From Variovorax boronicumulans (GTDB lineage: Bacteria > Pseudomonadota > Gammaproteobacteria > Burkholderiales > Burkholderiaceae_C): a stretch of DNA of 64,000 nucleotides. The stretch is from assembly GCF_030812215.1 (NCBI RefSeq), contig NZ_JAUSSG010000001.1:186001-250000 (forward strand). Direction: 5' to 3'. A program made the position numbers and the translations under genes. This document shows positions 25,961 to 34,821 of the stretch, in pieces. Under the pieces are notes generated by a model. It was given only the letters and a program-made list of their open reading frames with translations. It was not told the DNA's origin and did not search any database. The stretch's first letter is position 1; every line of letters begins with the position of its first letter.

Positions 25961-26896
25961 ATGACTTCGATTTCCCTGCCGGCGGACACGGCGGCCGCCG
26001 CGCCGCGCAGCCGCCCCAAGCCCTCCCTGCCGCGCCGCGTCTTCGCGAACGCCGCCGTGCGCACGGGCAGCGTGCTCCTGTGCCTCATGGTCGTGCTGGC
26101 GGTCGCGGCCCCGTGGCTCTACACCATCGACCCCAACGCGATGGACCCGGCCAACTCGCACCTGTCGCCGGGCGCACATGCCGAATTCACGACGCTGGCC
26201 GGCGACAGCTTCCAGCGCTTCTTCCCGATGGGCACGGACAGCATGGGCCGCGACATCTGGAGCCGCACGGCCTACGGCGCGCGCATCTCGCTGTCGGTGG
26301 GCGTGGCGGTCGCGCTGGGCTCGATCGCGCTCGGCATGCTGGTGGGCATGGTCGCGGGCTACTTTCGCCGCCTCGACGGCACCATCATGCGGGTGATGGA
26401 CGGGGTGATGGCGATCCCCGGCATCCTCTTCGCCATCGTGCTCGTCGCGGTCTGGCGCCCGAGCCTGTGGACGGTGATCCTCGCCATCGTCGTTCCCGAG
26501 ACGCCGCGCGTGGCGCGGCTGGTGCGCTCGGTCGTGCTGTCGGTTCGCGAAGAGCCGTATGTCGAGGCGGCCATTGCGCTGGACACGCCCGCCTGGAAGC
26601 TGATGCTGCGCCACATCCTGCCCAACACCGTGGCGCCGCTGATCGTTCAAGGCACCTTCGTCTGCGCAGCGGCCATGCTGGCGGAAGCGGTCATGTCGTT
26701 CCTCGGCATCGGCCTGCCTTCCGACGTGCCGACCTGGGGAAACATCATGTCCGAGGGCCGCGCGTATTTCACCTCGCATCCATCGACCGTGCTGTTGCCC
26801 GGCGCCTTCCTCGCCGCCACGGTGCTGGCGGTGAACATGCTGGGCGACGGCCTGCGCGATGCGCTCGATCCCAAGTTCAACAAGCGCGGGAGCTGA
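25961..26896 (+). CDS. ABC transporter permease (DppC-like)
   Basis: 311 aa from ATG 25961 (MTSISLPADTAAAAPRSRPKPSLPRRVFANAAVR). DppC features are MGTDSMGRDIWSRTAYGARISLSVG, the EAA-type loop EPYVEAAIALDTPAWKLMLRHILPN and the C-terminal MLGDGLRDALDPKF. It pairs with the DppB-like permease to form the membrane channel. The ATPase gene starts 2 nt after its stop, so coupling is strong. Confidence 0.94.
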   Translation: MTSISLPADTAAAAPRSRPKPSLPRRVFANAAVRTGSVLLCLMVVLAVAAPWLYTIDPNAMDPANSHLSPGAHAEFTTLAGDSFQRFFPMGTDSMGRDIWSRTAYGARISLSVGVAVALGSIALGMLVGMVAGYFRRLDGTIMRVMDGVMAIPGILFAIVLVAVWRPSLWTVILAIVVPETPRVARLVRSVVLSVREEPYVEAAIALDTPAWKLMLRHILPNTVAPLIVQGTFVCAAAMLAEAVMSFLGIGLPSDVPTWGNIMSEGRAYFTSHPSTVLLPGAFLAATVLAVNMLGDGLRDALDPKFNKRGS

Positions 26897-26898
26897 GC

Positions 26899-28548
26899 AT
26901 GGCACGCACGCCTTTTTCCACTCCCCGGCCCGCCGCCGGATCGCCCTGCCTCGCCGTGCGCGACCTGTGCATCGACCTGCCCCAGGGCGCGGACCGGCCG
27001 CATGCCGTTCGCGGCGTTTCCTTCGACGTGATGCCTGGCCAGGTCGTGTGCCTGCTGGGCGAATCGGGCTCCGGCAAGTCGGTGATCGCCCAGGCCGTGA
27101 TGGGGCTCCTGCCCGATTCGCTCAAGCCCTCGGGCGGACACATCGAGGTGCTGGGCGAGAACGTCCTTGCGGCCGACGCCGCGCGCCTGCGCGCATGGCG
27201 CGGTGCCCGCATGGCCATGGTGTTCCAGGAGCCGATGACGGCGCTCAACCCGGTGATGCGCTGCGGCGCGCAGGTCGACGAGATGCTGGCCGAGCACACG
27301 GCGCTCGGCGCCGCGGAGCGCAGGCAGAAGGTGCTGGCCATCTTCGCGCGCGTCAAGCTGCCGGAGCCCGAGCGCATCTACGACGCCTATCCGCACCAGC
27401 TCTCGGGCGGACAGCGGCAGCGCATCGTGATCGCCATTGCGCTGATCCTGCGCCCCGCGCTGCTGATCTGCGACGAGCCGACCACCGCGCTGGACGTGAC
27501 CACGCAGGCCGAGATCCTGTCGCTCATCCGCGAGATGCAGCAGGAGAACGGCACGGCCGTGCTGTTCATCACGCACGACTTCGGCGTGGTCGCGGACATC
27601 GCGGACCATGTCGTGGTGCTGCAGCTGGGCCGCCAGGTCGAAAGCGGCCCGAAGGACGACGTGCTGCGCCGGCCGAAGGAGCCCTACACGCGCATGCTGC
27701 TCGACGCCGTGCCGCGCCTGGAACCCGCCTCGCGCCCTCCCGTCGCCGACGCACCGCCGCTGCTCGACGCGCGCGGCGTGACCAAGACCTACCGCTCCGG
27801 CTCCTGGCCCGGCAAGCGCCGCACGGTGCATGCGGCAACCGACGTGTCGCTCCAGCTGCGTGCCGGCGAAACCGTGGGCATCGTGGGCGAGTCGGGTTCG
27901 GGCAAGTCCACGGTGGCGCGCTGCATCGCTCGACTGATCGAGCCGACCGGCGGCGAGGTCTGGGTGCCCCACCTCGAGGCGCAGCACGCGCCGCGCGCCC
28001 GGCTCTCGGCATTCCGGCGCATGGTGCAGGTGGTGTTCCAGGACCCGAACCGCTCGCTGAATCCGCGCCGCACGGTCGGCCAGTCGATCATCGAGGGGCC
28101 GGTGAATTTCGGCCTTTCTCCCGAGAAGGCCTGGCAGCGCGCCGAGGAGCTGATGGACCTGGTGCGGCTCAAGCCCGAAGTGCTGCACCGCTATCCGAGC
28201 GAGTTCTCCGGCGGCCAGCGGCAGCGCCTGTGCATTGCGCGCGCGCTGGCCTGCGAGCCCCAGGTGCTGATTGCCGACGAGGCCGTCTCCGCCCTTGACG
28301 TGTCGGTGCAGGACCAGATCCTCAAGCTGCTCGCGGAGATCCAGCAGCGCCTGTCCATCGGCATCCTCTTCATCACGCACGACCTGCGCGTGGCCAGCCA
28401 GATCTGCGACCGGCTGATCGTCATGCACAAGGGCCGCATCGTCGAGCAAGGCACCGCGCGCGACGTGCTGCTGTCGCCGCGCGAGGCCTACACCCGCTCC
28501 CTGTTGGCCGCGGCCCCTGGTCAGGGCTACGCATTCGGCCAGGGCTGA
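26899..28548 (+). CDS. ABC transporter ATP-binding protein, two ATPase domains fused (DppD-DppF type)
   Basis: 549 aa, a natural fusion of the two ATPases that are separate in dpp/opp systems. Domain 1 has Walker A GESGSGKSVI (about 55), signature LSGGQRQR and Walker B LLICDEPTTALD. Domain 2 (about 290 on) has Walker A GESGSGKSTV, signature FSGGQRQR and Walker B VLIADEAVSALD; the second Walker B reads DEA instead of DEP. Each half ends with the oligopeptide-type C-terminal segment (EPYTRMLLDAVPRLEP; EAYTRSLLAAAPG). Frame upstream is open, but ATG 26899 follows the permease stop by 2 nt. It energises the importer. Confidence 0.94.
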   Translation: MARTPFSTPRPAAGSPCLAVRDLCIDLPQGADRPHAVRGVSFDVMPGQVVCLLGESGSGKSVIAQAVMGLLPDSLKPSGGHIEVLGENVLAADAARLRAWRGARMAMVFQEPMTALNPVMRCGAQVDEMLAEHTALGAAERRQKVLAIFARVKLPEPERIYDAYPHQLSGGQRQRIVIAIALILRPALLICDEPTTALDVTTQAEILSLIREMQQENGTAVLFITHDFGVVADIADHVVVLQLGRQVESGPKDDVLRRPKEPYTRMLLDAVPRLEPASRPPVADAPPLLDARGVTKTYRSGSWPGKRRTVHAATDVSLQLRAGETVGIVGESGSGKSTVARCIARLIEPTGGEVWVPHLEAQHAPRARLSAFRRMVQVVFQDPNRSLNPRRTVGQSIIEGPVNFGLSPEKAWQRAEELMDLVRLKPEVLHRYPSEFSGGQRQRLCIARALACEPQVLIADEAVSALDVSVQDQILKLLAEIQQRLSIGILFITHDLRVASQICDRLIVMHKGRIVEQGTARDVLLSPREAYTRSLLAAAPGQGYAFGQG

Positions 28549-28610
28549 TGCAACGCGCATCGACCACTGGCTCCGATCAACATCCTCGACCCGCAAACAA
28601 AGACAACATC

Positions 28611-29996
28611 ATGGACACACCCCTGTACGCCCTCAGCGCCGTTCAACTGCTCGAGCGCTATCGCGCCCGCACCCTCTCTCCCGTCGACGTGACAAAGGCC
28701 GTGCTCGCGCGCATCGAACGCTGGGAGCCGAGCATCCACGCCACCTACGGGCTGGATGCCGAAGCCGCCCTCGCCTCGGCCCGGGCCTCCGAAGCGCGAT
28801 GGACACAGGGCACGCCGCAGGGCGAACTCGACGGCGTGCCGGTCACGCTCAAGGAAAACATCGCCACGCGCGGCACGCCGTCGCCGATCGGCAGCGCCGC
28901 CACGGTGCTGTCGCCCGCCGCGGCGGATGCGCCCGCGGCCGCACGCCTGCGCGAAGCGGGCGCGGTCATCGTCACCAAGACCACGATGCCGGACTTCGGC
29001 TTCCTGGGCGCGGCCCCGTCGAGCTTTCATGCGCTCACGCGCAACCCCTGGGACCTCAGCAAGAACACCGGCGGCTCCAGCTCCGGTGCGGGCGCCGCAG
29101 CGGCCGCGGGCTACGGCCCCTTGCACCTGGGCACCGACATCGGCGGCTCGGTGCGCATTCCCGCCAACTTCTGCGGCGTGTTCGGGCTCAAGCCCAGCCA
29201 CGGACGGATTCCGGTCGACCCGCCGGCGGCCGCACGCGTGATCGGCCCCATGACGCGCACCGTCGCCGACGCCGCGCTGCTGATGAAGGTCGTCTCGCGC
29301 CCCGATCCGCGCGACTACATGAGCCTGCCGGCGCAAGACATTGCATGGGAGCACCTCGGCCGCGATGTGCGGGGCCTGCGCATCGGCCTGTGGACCGACA
29401 CCGCGGGCGGCTGGCCGATCGACCCCGAAGTGAAAGAAGCCGTGCTGGCCGCGGCACGCCTCTTCGAGCAGGCAGGCGCCATCGTGGAGCCGCTCGCCGA
29501 CTGGACCACGCTGGAGATGCGCATGGGCATGGCGCATTTCTTCACCATGCGCTGCCGCGTCGACCTGGCGGCCATGCCGCTGGAGCGCGCCAGGCTGGCG
29601 GCGGATTACATCCATGCGGCGGGCGAGTTCGCGGGCTCGCTCTCGCCCGAGGAAACCTTCCGGGCCTTCACGCGCATGCAGGCATTGCGCGCGGCGACCG
29701 TCGCCGCCACGCAGCCGTACGACTACGTGCTGTCGCCCGTGTCGCCGGTGCTTCCGTTCGCGGCGGAAGCCATCAACAGCGGTCCGGAAAATCCGCTGAA
29801 GGACTCGCACTTCACCTCGGTGTTCAACCAGTCGGAGCAGCCCGCGGCATCGATCAACTGCGGCTACGCCGCAAGCGGCCTGCCCATCGGCCTGCAGATC
29901 GCCGGACGCCGGTTCGACGACCTGGGGGTGCTGCAGATGGCCGCTTTCTACGAGTCCGTGCGCGGGGCGCAGGCACCGTGGCCAGAACCTGTGTGA
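28611..29996 (+). CDS. Amidase (amidase signature family)
   Basis: 461 aa from ATG 28611 (MDTPLYALSAVQLLERYRARTLSP). The Ser-Ser-Lys catalytic triad is complete: Lys in PVTLKENIATRG, the cis-Ser in the TGGSSSGAGAAAAAG signature and the nucleophile Ser in GTDIGGSVRIPANFCG. It hydrolyses a carboxamide in the cytoplasm. It is the last gene of the marR-ABC operon (62 nt after the ATPase), so it probably acts on the compound brought in. Substrate classes of this family include aryl and alkyl amides, acyl-amino acids and Glu-tRNA; the tRNA amidotransferase role is unlikely here given the context. Confidence 0.92.
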   Translation: MDTPLYALSAVQLLERYRARTLSPVDVTKAVLARIERWEPSIHATYGLDAEAALASARASEARWTQGTPQGELDGVPVTLKENIATRGTPSPIGSAATVLSPAAADAPAAARLREAGAVIVTKTTMPDFGFLGAAPSSFHALTRNPWDLSKNTGGSSSGAGAAAAAGYGPLHLGTDIGGSVRIPANFCGVFGLKPSHGRIPVDPPAAARVIGPMTRTVADAALLMKVVSRPDPRDYMSLPAQDIAWEHLGRDVRGLRIGLWTDTAGGWPIDPEVKEAVLAAARLFEQAGAIVEPLADWTTLEMRMGMAHFFTMRCRVDLAAMPLERARLAADYIHAAGEFAGSLSPEETFRAFTRMQALRAATVAATQPYDYVLSPVSPVLPFAAEAINSGPENPLKDSHFTSVFNQSEQPAASINCGYAASGLPIGLQIAGRRFDDLGVLQMAAFYESVRGAQAPWPEPV

Positions 29997-30149
29997 CGGG
30001 CCAAGGCATCGCGGTGCGGCGGTAGCCGCGCAAGCCGTTCGTCAGCACGCCGACATCTTTTTGATGGAAGCGTGTGAAAGTTCAGCAGGGCCCCTTGCGA
30101 AGCTGGATAGCATTGCGGCCCCAATAAGTTCCTCAGGGAGAGAGAAGAA

Positions 30150-30602
30150 ATGATCCGTTTGTCCCAAGCGGCCGCAGCGGCTGCCGTCGTGGTGTGCCTC
30201 AGCGGTTGCGCCAGCATCTTCAACGGCACCACCCAGCCAGTCGTCTTCAGCAGCGCCCCCGAAGGCGCCGCGCTCACCATCACCAACCGGGCGGGCGAAG
30301 CAGTGCACACCGGCACCACGCCGTCCACGGTCACCCTCAAGCGCGGCGCGGGGTACTTCAAGTCCGAGGCCTACACGGTCAACATGAAAAAAGACGGCTT
30401 CGCGGACGCCTCGCAACATGTCGATAGCCAGGTCAGCGGCTGGTACGTTGCCAACATCATGTTGGGAGGCCTCCTGGGCATGCTGATCGTCGATCCAGCT
30501 TCCGGCGGCATGTACAGCTTCCCCGACAAGGTCCAGAGCACGCTGGCACCCAACGTTGCCAGCACCGGCGGCAATCCGGCGGCACCGGCCACGGTCAAGT
30601 AA
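30150..30602 (+). CDS. Lipoprotein with PEGA-like domain
   Basis: 150 aa. Lipoprotein signal MIRLSQAAAAAAVVVCLSGC with C20 as the lipidated residue, then ASIFNGTTQPVVFSSAPEGAALTITN, a typical PEGA-type beta-sandwich opening (S-x-P-x-GA). A short hydrophobic segment near the C-terminus (ANIMLGGLLGMLIVDP) is followed by a Gly/Ala/Pro-rich tail. Proteins of this kind are small envelope lipoproteins of unknown role. It has GGGAGAGA upstream of the ATG and ends shortly before a 12-bp hairpin. No partner gene is evident. Confidence 0.82.
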   Translation: MIRLSQAAAAAAVVVCLSGCASIFNGTTQPVVFSSAPEGAALTITNRAGEAVHTGTTPSTVTLKRGAGYFKSEAYTVNMKKDGFADASQHVDSQVSGWYVANIMLGGLLGMLIVDPASGGMYSFPDKVQSTLAPNVASTGGNPAAPATVK

Positions 30603-30617
30603 CGCGGTGAAGCAGCC

Positions 30618-30649
30618 GTAGCGAAGGCCCGGTCCGCGGCCTTCGCTAC
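30618..30649 (+). terminator. Hairpin after the PEGA-like lipoprotein gene
   Basis: Perfect 12-bp arms GTAGCGAAGGCC (30618-30629) and GGCCTTCGCTAC (30638-30649) with an 8-nt loop. No T tract follows, but the stem is strong and sits 16 nt after the stop codon. Confidence 0.6.
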
Positions 30650-30745
30650 ACCGCAACGGCGGATTCGCCGGGCACGGGTTGCGCACGACGGCGCGCAATC
30701 ATCGAGCGGCATCCTGTCGCTTTCGAAGCCCCTAGACTCGGCCGC

Positions 30746-31678
30746 ATGACCCGCCCGAGTTTCCGCAAGCCCCTCCTCTATGCCGTCGTCCTGGCACTCG
30801 GCGCGCTCTTCGTCTGGTATTTCAAGGTCCTGGCCTTCGGCTACTACTGGCTGAGCACGACGCTCGGTGCATCCCAATGGGCGGGCACCTCGCTGTGGCT
30901 GCCGGGCTACCAGGTGGCTGTCGAGGGCATGCCGATCCAGGGCCTGACCCGCAATGCCTCGGGGCTGACCTTCAACACCGAAACCGGCACCCTCTTCACC
31001 GTCATCAACCGCCCGCCGCAGATCGCGGAACTCACCACCGAGGGCCGGCTCCTGCGCGTCGTCGCGCTCGACGGGGTGAAGGACCCCGAGGGCATCACCT
31101 ACGTGCAGGGCGACAGCTACGTGATCTCGGACGAGGACAGCCACCGCATGTACTGGGTGCAGATCGGCCGCGATACGCAGCGGGTGTCAGTGGCCGGCCG
31201 CCCGAGCCTGGGCATCGGCATCGACAAGCTGCACAACAGCAGCTTCGAGGGCATTTCCTGGGACGGCGTGCACAAGCGCTTGTATGTGGTCCGCGAAAAG
31301 CTTCCGATGCGTGTGCTGATGGTCACCGGGCTGGACCCGTCCACGCCCTCCAGCGGTTTCAACATCGACATCAGCGAATGGAAATCCTCGCGCGCGGCCT
31401 CGCTGTTCATGAGCGACCTTTCGTCGGTCACCGTGCATGACGAGACCGGGCATCTGCTGCTCCTGAGCGACGAGTCGGCGTTGATCGTGGAATACGCGCC
31501 GGACGGACGCCCGGTCAGCATGCTGCCGCTGTGGCGCGGATTCAACGGCCTGCAGCGCAAGGTGCCGCAGCCCGAAGGGGTTGCCGTCGGCCCTGACGGC
31601 AGGCTCTACCTGCTGTCCGAACCCAACCTGTTCTATCGCTTCGAGCGCGCGTCCGCGACAGCGCCTTCGCCGAAATAA
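30746..31678 (+). CDS. SdiA-regulated domain protein (YjiK-like)
   Basis: 310 aa with one N-terminal membrane segment (LLYAVVLALGALFVWYFKVLAFGYYWL). A beta-propeller-like domain follows, with LTRNASGLTFNTETGTLFTVINRPPQIAELTTEGRLLRVV, KDPEGITYVQGDSYVISDED and QPEGVAVGPDGRLYLLSEPNLFYRF. This matches the SdiA-regulated/YjiK group of membrane-anchored periplasmic propellers, whose function is not established. The 3' end overlaps the convergent livF gene by 46 bp, so the two transcripts run into each other. No regulatory site stands out upstream. Confidence 0.85.
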   Translation: MTRPSFRKPLLYAVVLALGALFVWYFKVLAFGYYWLSTTLGASQWAGTSLWLPGYQVAVEGMPIQGLTRNASGLTFNTETGTLFTVINRPPQIAELTTEGRLLRVVALDGVKDPEGITYVQGDSYVISDEDSHRMYWVQIGRDTQRVSVAGRPSLGIGIDKLHNSSFEGISWDGVHKRLYVVREKLPMRVLMVTGLDPSTPSSGFNIDISEWKSSRAASLFMSDLSSVTVHDETGHLLLLSDESALIVEYAPDGRPVSMLPLWRGFNGLQRKVPQPEGVAVGPDGRLYLLSEPNLFYRFERASATAPSPK

Positions 31679-32403
31679 AAAGACTGGATGTCGGCGCGCT
31701 GGCGCAAAGCCGGCGCATCGCCGCTCAAGACTGCAATGCCGGCGTCGAGCACGGTCGCCCGGTCGGCGTATTGCAGCGCCACGGTGGAGTTCTGCTCGGC
31801 CACGAGAATCGACAGGCCCTCTTCGCGGTTGAGCCGCCGCAGTTGCTCGAAGATGTCGCGCACCACCAGCGGCGCCAATCCCATCGAGGGCTCGTCGAGC
31901 ACCAGCAATCGGGGCCGCGACATCAGGGCACGGCCGATGGCCGTCATCTGCTGCTCGCCGCCCGAGCTGAGGCCCGCCAGGGTCTTTCTCCGGTCCTTCA
32001 GTTTCGGAAAGATCGCGTAGACCCGCGCCAGGTCCTCGACTGCTTCCGAACGCCGCGCGCTGCGCCCGAGTGCGCCGGTCAGCAGGTTCTCTTCCACCGT
32101 CAGCGTGCGAAAGCAGTGGCGCCCCTCCAGCACCTGCACCAGGCCGAGCCGCACGAGGTCGGCCGGGCTGGTACGGCCCGTGTCGTGTCCGTCGAAGACG
32201 ATGCGCCCGGCCGTGACCTGCCCGCGCTCGGCCGGCAGCAGGTTCGACACCGCCTTGAGCGTGGTCGACTTGCCCGCCCCGTTGGCGCCGAGCAGCGCAT
32301 GAATCTCGCCGGCGCGCACCTCCAGGCTCACGCCGTGCAGCGCCGCGATCGAGCGCTGGTAGGCCGCCTCGACGGCCTCGATGCGCAACAGCGGTGTGGT
32401 CAT
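31633..32403 (-). CDS. livF: Branched-chain amino acid-type ABC transporter ATPase LivF
   Basis: 256 aa ATPase. Walker A GANGAGKSTTLKAV (about 38-51), signature LSSGGEQQMTAIGRAL and Walker B LLVLDEPSMGLAPLV with the LivF-type C-terminal end (QNSTVALQYADRATVLDAG). AAGGAGG lies 8 nt before the ATG. It is the last gene of a minus-strand operon msuE-sfnG-livG-livH-livM-binding protein-livF. The Liv family usually imports amino acids, urea or amides; this operon context argues for an organosulfur compound instead, which is an inference. The 3' end overlaps the convergent propeller gene. Confidence 0.93.
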   Translation of the reverse strand: MTTPLLRIEAVEAAYQRSIAALHGVSLEVRAGEIHALLGANGAGKSTTLKAVSNLLPAERGQVTAGRIVFDGHDTGRTSPADLVRLGLVQVLEGRHCFRTLTVEENLLTGALGRSARRSEAVEDLARVYAIFPKLKDRRKTLAGLSSGGEQQMTAIGRALMSRPRLLVLDEPSMGLAPLVVRDIFEQLRRLNREEGLSILVAEQNSTVALQYADRATVLDAGIAVLSGDAPALRQRADIQSFYFGEGAVADARSKR

Positions 32404-32433
32404 TGCAGTGGCCTCCTTGCGGGCCGGCCTCGT

Positions 32434-33756
32434 TCAGTCATCGATGCTCTTGCGCACCTTGACGTTCTTTTCCTTGGCGTACGCCAGCGAAGACTTCTCG
32501 ATGATCGGGCGCAGCAGCTTCCAGTCGGGCGCGATCCAGTCGGACACCACGTTCCACTTGCTGCCATCCCATTGCTGGAAGGCCACGCGGCCGTCGCCTT
32601 CATGGTTGTCCCAGGTCACGTTGATCGAGTGGAACAGGCCCTTGGCGCCGAGCGCGGCGGCGCGCGCCTCGTCGATCTTCAGGTTCTCCAGGCCCCAGCG
32701 GATCTCGTCGCCGGTGAGCGTGCGCTTGCCGAATTTCGCCTGCGCGATGCGGATCGCCTCCACGTTCAGGATGCCGTTGAGCACGCCCAGGTTGTGATAG
32801 ACGCTGCCGATGCGCCTGGTGTCCTGCAGGTTGCCCTTGCCCGCGCCGTACACGATCTTGCTGATGTCCTGCAGCACCGGGTACTGCGCGCCGGCCGCCA
32901 CCGTGGTGATGGCCACGTAGCCCTTGGCCGCATCGCCCGCGGGGATCACGTCTTCCTCGGAGTTGGACCACACATTGCCCACGATGTGATCGACCGGAAA
33001 GCCCGTCTTCTGCGCCGTCTTGAGTGCCACCGGGTTCATCACGCCCCAGCCGCGCAGCACCACGTAGTCGGGCTTCACGCGGCGGATGGTGAGCCACTGC
33101 GACTGCTGCTCGTTGCCCGGATGCGGCACCTCGATCTGCTGCAGCGTGAAGCCGTACTTCTTCGCGAGCAACTCGTAGACCGGAATGGTCTCCTTGCCGT
33201 AGGGCGAGCCGTGGTACAGCACCACGATCTTCTTGCCCTTGAGCTTGTCGGTGCCGCCCGCCTTGCCCGCGATGTAGTTCACGATGCCCGAGGTTTCGCT
33301 GTACGGGTTGAGCAGCAACGGAAAGATGTACTTGAACACGCGCCCATCGGTGGTATCGGTGCGGCCGTGGTTGATGGTGAGCAGCGGCACCTTGTCGGCC
33401 GTCACGCGGTCGATGAGCGCATAGGCGATGCCGACCGACAGCGGGTTCCAGGTCGCGATGCCGGGGCGTTGCTTGAGGCGCTCATACACCTCTACGCCCC
33501 GCTCCACCTCGTACTGCGTCTCGCCCTCTTCCCAGGTCAGCTTGACGCCGCCCACGCCGCCGTCGCGCGTGTTGACCAGGTTCAGGTAGTCGATGAAGCC
33601 GCCGAAGAAGCCGGTACCGCCGGCCGCATAGGGACCGACGCGGTAGCTCTGCAGCGGGAAGAACTGCTCGTTGCCATCGGCATGCGCGAACTGCAGGCCG
33701 GCCACGGACAGGGTGGCGGCCAGGGCCGCGGTTTTCAGGTGCTTGAGGAAGGACAT
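32434..33756 (-). CDS. ABC transporter substrate-binding protein (Liv/urea/amide type)
   Basis: 440 aa, longer than classical LivK (about 370). Signal peptide MSFLKHLKTAALAATLSVAGLQFAHA, then DGNEQFFPLQSYRVGPYAAGGTGFFGGFIDYLNLVNTRDGG in a type I periplasmic-binding fold. Further family landmarks are GVEVYERLKQRPGIATWNPLSVGIAYALIDR and KLKGKKIVVLYHGSPYG. It lies 57 nt after livM and 30 nt before livF. The ligand is unknown. The operon link with msuE and sfnG makes a sulfone, sulfonate or related sulfur compound the leading guess. Confidence 0.9.
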   Translation of the reverse strand: MSFLKHLKTAALAATLSVAGLQFAHADGNEQFFPLQSYRVGPYAAGGTGFFGGFIDYLNLVNTRDGGVGGVKLTWEEGETQYEVERGVEVYERLKQRPGIATWNPLSVGIAYALIDRVTADKVPLLTINHGRTDTTDGRVFKYIFPLLLNPYSETSGIVNYIAGKAGGTDKLKGKKIVVLYHGSPYGKETIPVYELLAKKYGFTLQQIEVPHPGNEQQSQWLTIRRVKPDYVVLRGWGVMNPVALKTAQKTGFPVDHIVGNVWSNSEEDVIPAGDAAKGYVAITTVAAGAQYPVLQDISKIVYGAGKGNLQDTRRIGSVYHNLGVLNGILNVEAIRIAQAKFGKRTLTGDEIRWGLENLKIDEARAAALGAKGLFHSINVTWDNHEGDGRVAFQQWDGSKWNVVSDWIAPDWKLLRPIIEKSSLAYAKEKNVKVRKSIDD

Positions 33757-33813
33757 GGTGGTGAAGGTTCTGAGGATGCGAAGGAAAAAGGAAAGGTGCG
33801 TGCCTGCGTGGGC

Positions 33814-34818
33814 TCAGGCCGGTGCGAGCCGCTTGCGCGCGCGGTCCCACAGGGCGACCAGCCCCTGCGGCTCCACAGCGAGAAAGAAAATGATCAGTGC
33901 GCCCAGCACGATGCGCTGGCTCATGTCGAGCACGCCCGAATCGAACCAGCTGCCGAAGAAGAAGCTGCCGGCGCGCGAGAGCAGCAGCGGAAACACCACG
34001 ATCAGCGCCGCGCCGAAGAAAGCCCCGCGGATCGTCGCGAGCCCGCCGATGATCACGATGAAGAGGATCTGGAACGAGCGGTCGAGGTTGAAGCCCGCGG
34101 GCTCCACGGTGCGCAGGTACACGAAGCCCCACAGCACGCCCGCCACGCCGACGATGAACGACGACACCGCGAACGCCAGCAACTTGGTGCGCAGCACCGG
34201 CACGCCGATGACGCGCGCGGCCAGTTCGTTGTCGCGCACGGCGATGAAGTGGTGGCCCGTTTGCGTGCGCACAAGGCGCCATGCCAGCAGCGTGAGCACG
34301 GTGACGATGCTCAGCGAGAAGATGTAGCGGCCCAGCGGCGTATCGAACACCATGCCCGCCACTTCGAGCGTGGGCGCATCGATCACGCCCGAGGCGTTGT
34401 CGTTGCTGAACCAGCTGAACTTGGTGAGCGCCCATTGCACGAAGAACTGCGCGGCCAGCGTCGACACCGCGAGATAGAAGCCGCGCAGCCGCAGGCTCGG
34501 CAAGCCGAACACCAGGCCGACGGCCGTGGCGGCCAGCCCCGCGAGGCCGATGCTCACGAGCAGCGGCAGCCCTTCCACGCGCAGGTTGAAGTTGTAGGCC
34601 GCGAAGGCGCCGACCGCCATGAAGGCCGCGGTGCCCAGCGAGAGCTGACCTGCATACCCCGTCAGCAGGTTGAGGCCGACTGCCGCGAGCGACAGCGCGA
34701 GAAACGGAATCAGCAGCGCGTCGAACACGTAGCCGGATGCGATGAAGGGCACGACGCCGAAGGCGACAGCCAGCACCGCGAGCGGCCAGGTCCATGGAGG
34801 CACGGAAACGGTACGCAT
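33814..34818 (-). CDS. livM: Liv-type ABC transporter permease LivM
   Basis: 334 aa with about ten hydrophobic helices. LivM landmarks are VGLNLLTGYAGQLSLGTAAFMAVGAFAAY and VRTQTGHHFIAVRDNELAARVIGVPV, the latter being the ATPase-contact loop, then GGLATIRGAFFGAALI. It starts 3 nt after livH. It would form the transmembrane channel together with LivH. Confidence 0.93.
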   Translation of the reverse strand: MRTVSVPPWTWPLAVLAVAFGVVPFIASGYVFDALLIPFLALSLAAVGLNLLTGYAGQLSLGTAAFMAVGAFAAYNFNLRVEGLPLLVSIGLAGLAATAVGLVFGLPSLRLRGFYLAVSTLAAQFFVQWALTKFSWFSNDNASGVIDAPTLEVAGMVFDTPLGRYIFSLSIVTVLTLLAWRLVRTQTGHHFIAVRDNELAARVIGVPVLRTKLLAFAVSSFIVGVAGVLWGFVYLRTVEPAGFNLDRSFQILFIVIIGGLATIRGAFFGAALIVVFPLLLSRAGSFFFGSWFDSGVLDMSQRIVLGALIIFFLAVEPQGLVALWDRARKRLAPA

Positions 34819-34821
34819 GGC

